A stretch of DNA of 64,000 bases, from contig CAVHRK010000025.1 of NCBI GenBank assembly GCA_963638365.1, forward strand, positions 1 to 64,000, written 5' to 3'. Below, one piece after another: positions 52,988 to 60,693 of this stretch. Position numbers and translations under genes: made by a program. Positions within the stretch are counted from its first letter, which is position 1. Each line of letters opens with the position of its first letter. The notes under the pieces were generated by a model that saw only the letters and a list, made by a program, of their open reading frames with translations, was not told where the DNA came from and searched no databases. The DNA comes from Suilimivivens sp963638365. GTDB taxonomy: Bacteria; Bacillota; Clostridia; Lachnospirales; Lachnospiraceae.

Positions 52988-55639
52988 TTAAAGCTGTGCT
53001 GTGAGGACTTCTTCACATTTTGCAATGGCATCCGGAATACCTGCCGGGTTCTTTCCTCCGGCCTGTGCCATGTTCGGACGTCCACCGCCGCCGCCACCGA
53101 CAAGTGCTGCGATTCCTTTAATCAGGTTTCCTGCATGAGCTCCCTTATCCATAGCGCCCTGTGTTGCCATGGCAACCATATTGACCTTGCCCTCACAGTC
53201 AGAAATGAGAACAATCACACCTTCTCCGATTTTAGCCTTTAACTGGTCACCTAAGTCACGCAGTCCGTTCATATCCACACCAGCTACTGATGTTGCAAGA
53301 AGCTTTACGCCCTTTACATCCTTCACCTGGTTCATGACGTCCCCGAGTGCATCCTTGGCTGCCTTGCTCTTTAAGGATTCGTTCTCACTCTGTAACGCTT
53401 TCATTTCTGCCATCAGATGCTCGGCCCGGTCAAGGAGCGTCGCAAGAGAAGTCTTTAATACCTTTGCTACGGCATTTAAGCGTTCTTCCATTTCCTGATA
53501 GTAAGCGGTTACATTGTTTCCGGTAATGGCTTCAATACGGCGTACACCTGCTGCAACACCGGATTCAGATAAAATCTTAAAGGATGCGATCTCTCCGGTA
53601 TGTCCGACATGCGTACCACCACATAATTCCTTGGAGAAATCTCCGATCATAACCACGCGGACGGTATCTCCGTATTTCTCACCAAACAGTGCCATTGCAC
53701 CGGTCTTCTTCGCTTCTTCAAGGCTCATCACCCTGGTTTCCACCGGAAAATCCTCTGCAATCTTGTCATTGACGATTTTCTCTACCTTCTTTAATTCTTC
53801 GGCCGTCATTGCCTGTCCGTGGCTGAAGTCAAAACGGGTTCTTTCTCCATCCTGATAGGAGCCGGACTGTTCCACATGATCGCCTAACACTTCACGAAGT
53901 GCTTCCTGCAGCAAGTGTGTTGCGGTATGATTCTTACAGGTATTTCCACGGTTTAAGGAAGATACGGAAAGATCCGCCTTAGCATCCTTCTTAATCACGC
54001 CGGATACCACCTTACCGATGTGTCCGATTCTGTCGCCCGGAACCTTCACGGTATCGGTTACTTCAAACGTTCCTTCTGCGGTCTTAATGACACCGAAGTC
54101 ACCCTTTTGACCACCCATGGTTGCATAGAACGGGGTCTTCGCTGTAATGATGGTTCCTTCCTGTCCTTCAGAAAGGGCATCCTGCCACTTACCGTCACAG
54201 GCAATGGCTGCAATGCTGCTTTCTGCCTGCAGGGTATCATATCCTATGAATTCACTGACTAAGCTTTCTTCTAATTCATCATATAATGCAGTATCTGTAG
54301 AAAGCTTGGCAGAAAAGCTCTGGTTATCTCTTGCCTTCTGCTTCTGCTCTTCCATGGCTTTTGCAAAGCCTTCTTCATCAACCTTCAAGCCCTCTTCCTG
54401 TGCAAGCTCTACAGTGAGCTCGATCGGGAATCCAAAGGTATCATACAGATAAAATGCACTCTTTCCGTCGATTTCTGCAGACTTTGCTTCCTTCTTCTGC
54501 TCAAGGATCTTCTTAAATTCCTTCATGCCGTTTTCCAGAGTACTCTCGAAACGGTCAATTTCCTTCTTCAGTTCGGAAAGAACGAACTCTTTATTCTTAA
54601 CCAGTAACGGATAGCTTTCTGCATAGATATCCTCAATGTACATCTGTGCAATGGTCAGCAGATCCTCGGTCTTTAAATTCAGCATACGGCCATGTCTTAC
54701 TGCACGGCGGATCAGACGGCGGAGAACATATCCAGCTCCTACATTGGAAGGAAGAAGCTTTGCTTCGTCACCGATCAGCATGACGCTGGTACGGATATGG
54801 TCTGCCAGAATACGCATGGATCTGGTCAGCTTTTCATCCTCTTCGTATTTCGTTCCGGAAACCTTCTCAATATAAGCAATTACCGGTGCAAACAGATCGA
54901 TACGGTATACATCTCTTGTTCCGTTTAAGAATGCAAGAATACGCTCTAAGCCCCAACCGGTATCCACGTTCTTCTGCTTTAACGGGGTCAGATGTCCGTC
55001 ATGGTGCTTCTCGTACTGCATGAATACGTCATTACCAAGCTCAGTATACTTACCGCAGTGGCATCCGGGTCCACAGTCCGGGCCGCAGTCCGGGCGGTCT
55101 GCCACATAGAACATTTCACTGTCCGGGCCACAGGGGCCATATTCGAGTCCCCACCAGTTATCCTCTGCCGGAAGATAATATATATTCTCTTTCTTAAAGC
55201 CGGAAGCGATACGGTACTGTGCACCTTCTTCGTCTCTTGGTGCATTCTCATCTCCTGCAAAAACCGTTGCAGCCAGATGATCGGCGTCAAAGCCGAAAAC
55301 CTGTGTAAGCAGTTCAAAACTCCACTGGCATCTTTCTTTCTTAAAGTAATCACCAAGACTCCAGCTTCCCATCATTTCAAAGAAGGTTACATGGCTCTTG
55401 TCACCAACCGAATCAATATCGTTGGTACGGACACACCCCTGTACGTTGCAGAGTCTGGTTCCAAGGGGGTGCTTCTGGCCTAACAGATACGGCATCAAAG
55501 GCTGCATACCTGCTACGTTAAACAGTACACCGGTAGATCCGTCCGACACAAGGGAAACGGCTCCTACATCTACATGTCCACGGTCAATATAAAATTGTTT
55601 CCAGGTTTTTCTTAATTCATCTGAAGTGAATTGTCTCAT
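52988..55639 (-). CDS. alaS: Alanyl-tRNA synthetase
   Basis: 883 residues, normal length. The class II aminoacylation domain fills the first 250 residues (CNVQGCVRTNDIDSVG), followed by the editing domain with HTATHLL (near 575), CGGTHVG (near 676), and the DHHA1 domain at the end with GGGGGRPNMAQAGG. The 94-base space before it is too short for a T-box. Follows glyS on the same strand. Confidence 0.97.
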   Translation of the reverse strand: MRQFTSDELRKTWKQFYIDRGHVDVGAVSLVSDGSTGVLFNVAGMQPLMPYLLGQKHPLGTRLCNVQGCVRTNDIDSVGDKSHVTFFEMMGSWSLGDYFKKERCQWSFELLTQVFGFDADHLAATVFAGDENAPRDEEGAQYRIASGFKKENIYYLPAEDNWWGLEYGPCGPDSEMFYVADRPDCGPDCGPGCHCGKYTELGNDVFMQYEKHHDGHLTPLKQKNVDTGWGLERILAFLNGTRDVYRIDLFAPVIAYIEKVSGTKYEEDEKLTRSMRILADHIRTSVMLIGDEAKLLPSNVGAGYVLRRLIRRAVRHGRMLNLKTEDLLTIAQMYIEDIYAESYPLLVKNKEFVLSELKKEIDRFESTLENGMKEFKKILEQKKEAKSAEIDGKSAFYLYDTFGFPIELTVELAQEEGLKVDEEGFAKAMEEQKQKARDNQSFSAKLSTDTALYDELEESLVSEFIGYDTLQAESSIAAIACDGKWQDALSEGQEGTIITAKTPFYATMGGQKGDFGVIKTAEGTFEVTDTVKVPGDRIGHIGKVVSGVIKKDAKADLSVSSLNRGNTCKNHTATHLLQEALREVLGDHVEQSGSYQDGERTRFDFSHGQAMTAEELKKVEKIVNDKIAEDFPVETRVMSLEEAKKTGAMALFGEKYGDTVRVVMIGDFSKELCGGTHVGHTGEIASFKILSESGVAAGVRRIEAITGNNVTAYYQEMEERLNAVAKVLKTSLATLLDRAEHLMAEMKALQSENESLKSKAAKDALGDVMNQVKDVKGVKLLATSVAGVDMNGLRDLGDQLKAKIGEGVIVLISDCEGKVNMVAMATQGAMDKGAHAGNLIKGIAALVGGGGGGRPNMAQAGGKNPAGIPDAIAKCEEVLTAQL

Positions 55640-55674
55640 GATCTCACCATTTCTGCGTTGTTTGTATTTTCAAA

Positions 55675-55707
55675 AGGCTCTGTGGTTCAACGCTTCCGCA
55701 GAGGCCT
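55675..55707 (-). terminator. Hairpin between glyS and alaS
   Basis: On the minus strand AGGCCTCTG and CAGAGCCT pair with one bulge and are followed by TTTTGAAAATAC. A partial terminator or processing site in the glyS-alaS transcript. Confidence 0.45.
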
Positions 55708-55733
55708 GATTTGTTCTTTACAGGACACTGCTG

Positions 55734-57122
55734 TTAAAAGGTAAACTTATCTACAAAGTAAGCGTCCAGATCTGCAATCGCTACACGCTCCTGCTCCATA
55801 GAGTCACGGAAACGTACGGTCACACAGTTGTCGGTTTCGGAATCAAAGTCGTATGTAATACAGAACGGAGTTCCGATTTCATCCTGTCTGCGGTAACGCT
55901 TACCAATGTTTCCTCTGTCATCAAATTCACAGTTGTACTTCTTGGAAAGCTGTGCATAGATCTTCTCTGCACCCTCATTCAGCTTCTTGGAAAGAGGAAG
56001 TACACCAATCTTCACAGGTGCAAGTGCCGGATGGAAATGAAGTACGGTACGCACATCACCTTCTCCGATCTCCTCTTCATCATAAGCTGCACATAGGAAT
56101 GCCAGTACTACACGGTCTGCTCCAAGAGACGGCTCTACAACATAAGGAACATAACGTTCATTCTTGGTATCATCAAAGTAGCTCATATCCTCACCGGATA
56201 CATTCTGATGCTGGGTTAAATCGTAATCGGTTCTGTCTGCGATTCCCCATAATTCACCCCAACCGAACGGGAACAGGAATTCAATATCGGTCGTACCCTT
56301 GGAATAGAAGCAAAGCTCTTCGGGTGCATGGTCACGAAGTCTCATCTCATCTTCCTTAATACCTAAGCTTAACAGCCAGTCACGGCAGAATGCTCTCCAG
56401 TACTGAAACCATTCAAGATCGGTTCCGGGTTCGCAGAAGAACTCCAGTTCCATCTGTTCGAACTCTCTGGTACGGAAAGTAAAGTTACCTGGAGTAATTT
56501 CGTTACGGAAGGACTTACCGATCTGTCCGATACCGAACGGAATCTTCTTACGGGAAGTTCTCTGTACATTCTTAAAGTTCACGAAAATACCCTGTGCGGT
56601 TTCCGGACGAAGGTATACCGTGTTCTTCGCATCCTCGGTTACGCCCTGGAAGGTCTTGAACATCAGGTTGAACTGTCTGATATCGGTAAAGTTATGCTTG
56701 CCACAGGTCGGGCAGGGAACGTTGTGTTCTTCAATGAAGTTCTTCATTTCTTCCTGTGAAAAAGCATCAATGGGTTTCTCCAGTGTAATTCCGTTCTCTT
56801 CTGCAAAGTCCTCGATCAGCTTGTCTGCACGGAAACGCTCATGACATTCCTTACAGTCCATCAGAGGATCGGAGAAGCCTCCCAGATGTCCGGAAGCTAC
56901 CCATGTCTGGGGATTCATTAAGATGGCACAGTCCACACCGACGTTATAAGGGTTTTCCATAACAAACTTCTGCCACCATGCTCTCTTCACATTGTTCTTT
57001 AATTCCACACCGAGATTTCCGTAATCCCATGTGTTGGCAAGCCCTCCGTAGATCTCGGATCCGGGATATACAAATCCTCTTGCCTTTGCCAATGCTACGA
57101 TTTTTTCCATTGTCTTTTCCAT
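55734..57122 (-). CDS. glyS: Glycyl-tRNA synthetase, homodimeric type
   Basis: 462 residues, the eukaryote-like alpha2 form used by many Firmicutes. FVYPGSEIYGGLANTWDYGNLGVEL at the start, RPETAQGIFVNF and FRNEITPGNFTFRTREFEQMELEFF are class II motifs. The C-terminal anticodon-binding domain starts near residue 360. Upstream are a lipoprotein gene and recO. Confidence 0.97.
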   Translation of the reverse strand: MEKTMEKIVALAKARGFVYPGSEIYGGLANTWDYGNLGVELKNNVKRAWWQKFVMENPYNVGVDCAILMNPQTWVASGHLGGFSDPLMDCKECHERFRADKLIEDFAEENGITLEKPIDAFSQEEMKNFIEEHNVPCPTCGKHNFTDIRQFNLMFKTFQGVTEDAKNTVYLRPETAQGIFVNFKNVQRTSRKKIPFGIGQIGKSFRNEITPGNFTFRTREFEQMELEFFCEPGTDLEWFQYWRAFCRDWLLSLGIKEDEMRLRDHAPEELCFYSKGTTDIEFLFPFGWGELWGIADRTDYDLTQHQNVSGEDMSYFDDTKNERYVPYVVEPSLGADRVVLAFLCAAYDEEEIGEGDVRTVLHFHPALAPVKIGVLPLSKKLNEGAEKIYAQLSKKYNCEFDDRGNIGKRYRRQDEIGTPFCITYDFDSETDNCVTVRFRDSMEQERVAIADLDAYFVDKFTF

Positions 57123-57140
57123 TGTTCCATCTACCTCTCG

Positions 57141-57776
57141 TTATTTTTCTTTAAATATTACACAAATTTCCTTGGAAATCTGATCATTTTCATCCTGCTG
57201 TACGCGGAATGCTTTCGCATGATCCGCAACCTCCACACCATCCGAAGCGTAGAGAATTTTGTGGCTCATTACTACGGTCTGCGTGGTATCCGTAATCAGT
57301 ACCAGAACCCCGTCCGTATTAAAAAGCTCTGCCATGCCCATGGTCTTTGACGGATCGGAAACCGCCGTATAGACCTTGTTTAAGTCAAAGCCGGACAGTC
57401 TCGCCTGTGCCGGTGTCCCGATAAAAAACGTTTCCCGGTTAAAGGCTGCATAATCCTCCGCACTCTGGTATTTCATCTCCACATCTGTAACACCGCCGTC
57501 CACCTGGACCTTCGATACGGTAATGACTTCGCTTCCCATTCTGGAATTGTAAGAGGTTACTGCCTTTAAAACCTCATCCTGCAATTCCTGCTGGCTATAG
57601 TAATCCTGGTCAAACGGTTCACGGATCGTATCGGTTACCGTTCCATCCCTGGAAACCGTAATCACGGATCCTTCTGCGCCCGTGGTATTCCCACACGCAG
57701 TCGTTCCACCCACTACAAAAGCAGCACACAGAAGACCTGCCATAAAACGCTTCACACACTGATAATTTTTCCTCAT
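57141..57776 (-). CDS. Lipoprotein of unknown function
   Basis: 211 residues. The signal peptide ends in a lipobox-type TTACGN (Cys near residue 28). The mature domain has the repeated pattern DTIREPFDQDYYSQQELQDEV and no known motif. ATG 57776 has GGAAGAGGAGAAGAGGA upstream; the longer frame overlaps recO. It follows recO closely and precedes glyS. Confidence 0.8.
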   Translation of the reverse strand: MRKNYQCVKRFMAGLLCAAFVVGGTTACGNTTGAEGSVITVSRDGTVTDTIREPFDQDYYSQQELQDEVLKAVTSYNSRMGSEVITVSKVQVDGGVTDVEMKYQSAEDYAAFNRETFFIGTPAQARLSGFDLNKVYTAVSDPSKTMGMAELFNTDGVLVLITDTTQTVVMSHKILYASDGVEVADHAKAFRVQQDENDQISKEICVIFKEK

Positions 57777-57814
57777 AAAAATCCTCTTCTCCTCTTCCGG
57801 AAGAATATACCCAA

Positions 57815-58471
57815 TCAATTATATATGAGTCCCTCAAGGATTTCAAGGCTTTTCATTTTTCGATCCACAAATCTTCTCTGATAAATCCCTGCAATTTCCT
57901 CAAGTTCCTGCAAGACTTCCTCCGAAACCTTAAACGAATACAGCTTTCCCAGGCTACTGTCCGCGATATACTGCAAGGCATACCGTGTGGATTCTTCATA
58001 GTCCTTATTCTTCGGAAGCCCCGGATATTCGCCGTTTAACACGACCGCCTTGATTTCAAATATGTATCTTACCAGCTTATTGTCATAGGCCTCATGCAGC
58101 AATGCCCGTAAGGATTGGTAAAGAAGCAGAAGCATCGCCTTTTCATCGTTATTTTCTCTCGTATAGTAATCCATCAGTTCTAAAAAGTACATGCCGTAAC
58201 AGGCTTCTTCAAAATGTGTGCGCATATCTTCAAAATAATTTGCAATCACAGCCTCGCTTAAAGAGTAGGAGTTTCTGCCCTCGAAAAGCACAAATTCGCC
58301 GAAGCAGAATGGATTGGTAGCTGCCATCAGCCGGCTTCCCTGCTTGCGTGCCCCTCTGGCAAACGCTGAAATTTTACCTCTTTCTTTTGTTAACAGAACC
58401 ACTCTTCTATCCGTCTCTCCTACAGGTGATGCCTCGAGCACCATCCCTGTAACCCTGACCGGTTCCTGCAT
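57815..58471 (-). CDS. recO: DNA repair protein RecO
   Basis: 218 residues. N-terminal OB-fold (VTGMVLEASPVGETDRRVVLLTKERGKISAFARGARK) and the C-terminal helical domain. RecO helps load RecA. ATG 58471 (MQEPVRV) is chosen for AAGGAG 9 bases upstream; the yqzL-like gene overlaps it by 65 bases. Typical RecO is 240-250 residues; the zinc-binding CxxC motif is absent here. Confidence 0.9.
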   Translation of the reverse strand: MQEPVRVTGMVLEASPVGETDRRVVLLTKERGKISAFARGARKQGSRLMAATNPFCFGEFVLFEGRNSYSLSEAVIANYFEDMRTHFEEACYGMYFLELMDYYTRENNDEKAMLLLLYQSLRALLHEAYDNKLVRYIFEIKAVVLNGEYPGLPKNKDYEESTRYALQYIADSSLGKLYSFKVSEEVLQELEEIAGIYQRRFVDRKMKSLEILEGLIYN

Positions 58472-58592
58472 GAATTTCAGCTCCTTCTTCCTGCTGTTTT
58501 CCGGCATCTGCGGAAGCTTCCTTCCGGTAGGCCAGATAATCTTCGATCTTTCCTGTGCTTAAAAACTGATCCCAGTAATTTACGTTTTTCAT
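58407..58592 (-). CDS. YqzL-like small protein
   Basis: 61 residues. The N-terminal MKNVNYWDQFLSTGKIEDYL fits the YqzL family pattern (an aromatic, then xTGxI..YL), and the position between era and recO is exactly that of Bacillus yqzL. The C-terminal part overlaps the recO reading frame by 65 bases and is of low complexity. Function unknown. Confidence 0.65.
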   Translation of the reverse strand: MKNVNYWDQFLSTGKIEDYLAYRKEASADAGKQQEEGAEIHAGTGQGYRDGARGITCRRDG

Positions 58593-58644
58593 CCTGTGCC
58601 CCCTAAATCGTCTTCTGTGATTAGGGTTTACATTTTGAAGTTTT

Positions 58645-59559
58645 CTATTCGTTATCTTTCGGATTATATCCGTAATTTTTGAGAAGCAGATCGCTGTCTC
58701 TCCAGTCCTTGCGAACCTTCACCCAAAGCTGCAGATTTACCTTTTCTTCCAGCATCTCCTCAATATCCCGGCGCGCAGACTGACCGATCTTGCGAAGCAT
58801 CGTTCCCTGCTTCCCGATGATAATTCCCTTGTGGGATTCCCGTTCACAGATAATGGTGGCTTCGATATCCACAATCGTTCCCTTACTTCCTTTACGCCAC
58901 TTCATTTTCTCGATGGTTACAGCAATTCCATGAGGAATTTCTTCATCCAGACACCGTAACGCCTTTTCGCGGATGAGTTCGGCCACGATCTGCCGCTGTG
59001 GCTGGTCGGTGATCGTATCCTCATCATAAAACGCCGGTCCGTACGGCAGATATTTCATAATGCACTTAATAAGTTCTTCCGTATTTTCCTGTTTTAAGGC
59101 AGATACCGGAACGATCTCCTGAAAGTCCATTTCCTTGCGGTAAGTATCGATAAAACCGAACAGTTCTTCCTTTTTCACCGTATCAATCTTGTTAATGACA
59201 AGAATCACCGGGGTTTTAATTCCTTTCAGCTGTTCGATGATATGCTTTTCGCCTGCCCCGATAAAGTTCGTCGGTTCCACCAGCCAGAGTACGACATCCA
59301 CATCCCTTAAGGAGCGGGTTGCAATATTTACCATGTAATCGCCAAGCTTGTTCTTTGCCTTATGAATTCCCGGTGTGTCCACGAAAACGATCTGTCCCTC
59401 CTGTGAGGTATATACGGTCTGGATCCGGTTTCTGGTAGTCTGCGGCTTACTTGAGGTAATCGCAATTTTCTGTCCGATCAGACAGTTCATCAATGTGGAT
59501 TTTCCAACGTTGGGTCTTCCGATCAGCGTGGCAAATCCGGACTTATAATTCTCCTCCAT
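58645..59559 (-). CDS. era: GTPase Era
   Basis: 304 residues. G1 GRPNVGKST (residue 14), G3 DTPG (near 61), G4 NKID (near 123), and the KH domain with KGIIIGKQGTMLRKIGQ. Era assists 16S rRNA maturation and 30S assembly. It begins 3 bases after the DUF4349 gene stop. Confidence 0.97.
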   Translation of the reverse strand: MEENYKSGFATLIGRPNVGKSTLMNCLIGQKIAITSSKPQTTRNRIQTVYTSQEGQIVFVDTPGIHKAKNKLGDYMVNIATRSLRDVDVVLWLVEPTNFIGAGEKHIIEQLKGIKTPVILVINKIDTVKKEELFGFIDTYRKEMDFQEIVPVSALKQENTEELIKCIMKYLPYGPAFYDEDTITDQPQRQIVAELIREKALRCLDEEIPHGIAVTIEKMKWRKGSKGTIVDIEATIICERESHKGIIIGKQGTMLRKIGQSARRDIEEMLEEKVNLQLWVKVRKDWRDSDLLLKNYGYNPKDNE

Positions 59560-59562
59560 GGG

Positions 59563-60630
59563 TTAATCCCTCATTTCCTGTTTCTGGTTATTCTCTATAT
59601 CTGCTTTCTGTGCGTTTTCTTTATCCATATTCTTAAGATGCGCTTCATAGGCGGCCTGACGTTCCCGTTCCTTGATCTGCTGCTTTAAGGCTCTTTTCTC
59701 ACTGCTCTTCTTTGACTTTTTCACGATCAGACGGATCAGCAGAATAACCGCAACAATAATCACAGCCCAGACAACGAGGTACGGAAGGGCAACCACAAAT
59801 GCAACGCAGAAATCAAGGAAGCCGTTTCCAATTCCTTTAAGGCTGTTTACAAATCCGCCCGTCATCCTCTGAAGACGTGTCTGTTCCGCTACCTGGGTAT
59901 AGGTCTTTACTTCGTTAATATACAGATAGACGGTGCTGTAGGATACCTGATTGTCGAAGGTTCTCAGCTGGGATTCCATGCTTTCAATCTGATAGCGCAC
60001 ATCCGAAAGACGGCTCTCCAGCGTGATGATATCGTCAATGGTTTCTGCCTGTTCCAGGAGCTCTAACAACCGCTGTTGTTCGGTCTGCAGCGCCTCCTTA
60101 TGGCTCTGCATATCCACATACTGCAGGGTAACATCCGTCACATTCTCATTCTTACTGATGACATTCGAGGATTCGGAAACAAGGGACAGGAATTCATCCA
60201 GCTTCTCTGCCGGAATCCGGGCCGTAATATTGGCATCACGAAGATTGCTGTAGCTGTTATAAGCACTTCCGTTATAGACATTACTGGTCTCGATATAACC
60301 GCCAAGCGCTTCGATCCTTCTTTCCACATTGGCAAGAAGGGTGTCAAACTCTTCAGTCTCTACAGACATATCGACATTCTTAATCAGCTTACGGCCGGTA
60401 TCCTGTACCTTTTCCGCATTTTCTGTGGAACTGGCGGTGCTGTCATAATCCTCGCTTGCCGTTTCCTCATAATAGCTGTTGTCATAACTGTACATATCAT
60501 CGCTTAAATAAGCAGAATCTGCTACTGCAGCTTCCGTCGCTGCACTCTTTGAAGAAGCACCGCAGCCGGTTAATCCTACTGCCATAAGTCCTGCTAAAAC
60601 GACATAACGCCACGTTATCTTTTTTCTCAT
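59563..60630 (-). CDS. DUF4349-family lipoprotein with coiled coil
   Basis: 355 residues. Lipobox LTGCGA (Cys near 23) and a Ser/Glu/Tyr-rich acidic linker, then the DUF4349 domain (about 80-270; RKLIKNVDMSVETEEFDTLLANVERRIEALGGYI), which contains a long helical coiled coil (about 160-230). A membrane helix (about 270-300) and a basic tail follow. ATG 60630 is used because GGGAGG lies 9 bases before it and directly abuts the upstream ATG. Function unknown. Confidence 0.85.
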   Translation of the reverse strand: MRKKITWRYVVLAGLMAVGLTGCGASSKSAATEAAVADSAYLSDDMYSYDNSYYEETASEDYDSTASSTENAEKVQDTGRKLIKNVDMSVETEEFDTLLANVERRIEALGGYIETSNVYNGSAYNSYSNLRDANITARIPAEKLDEFLSLVSESSNVISKNENVTDVTLQYVDMQSHKEALQTEQQRLLELLEQAETIDDIITLESRLSDVRYQIESMESQLRTFDNQVSYSTVYLYINEVKTYTQVAEQTRLQRMTGGFVNSLKGIGNGFLDFCVAFVVALPYLVVWAVIIVAVILLIRLIVKKSKKSSEKRALKQQIKERERQAAYEAHLKNMDKENAQKADIENNQKQEMRD

Positions 60631-60693
60631 CCTTCTCATCCTCCCTTGCTTCTGACAAGAACACCCCTCTTATCCTATGCACGGAGCCGTTCC

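Noticed and set aside
55640..55733. T-box leader for alaS
   Set aside because: The 94-base space is too short and shows no specifier loop or T-box sequence; only a simple hairpin is present.
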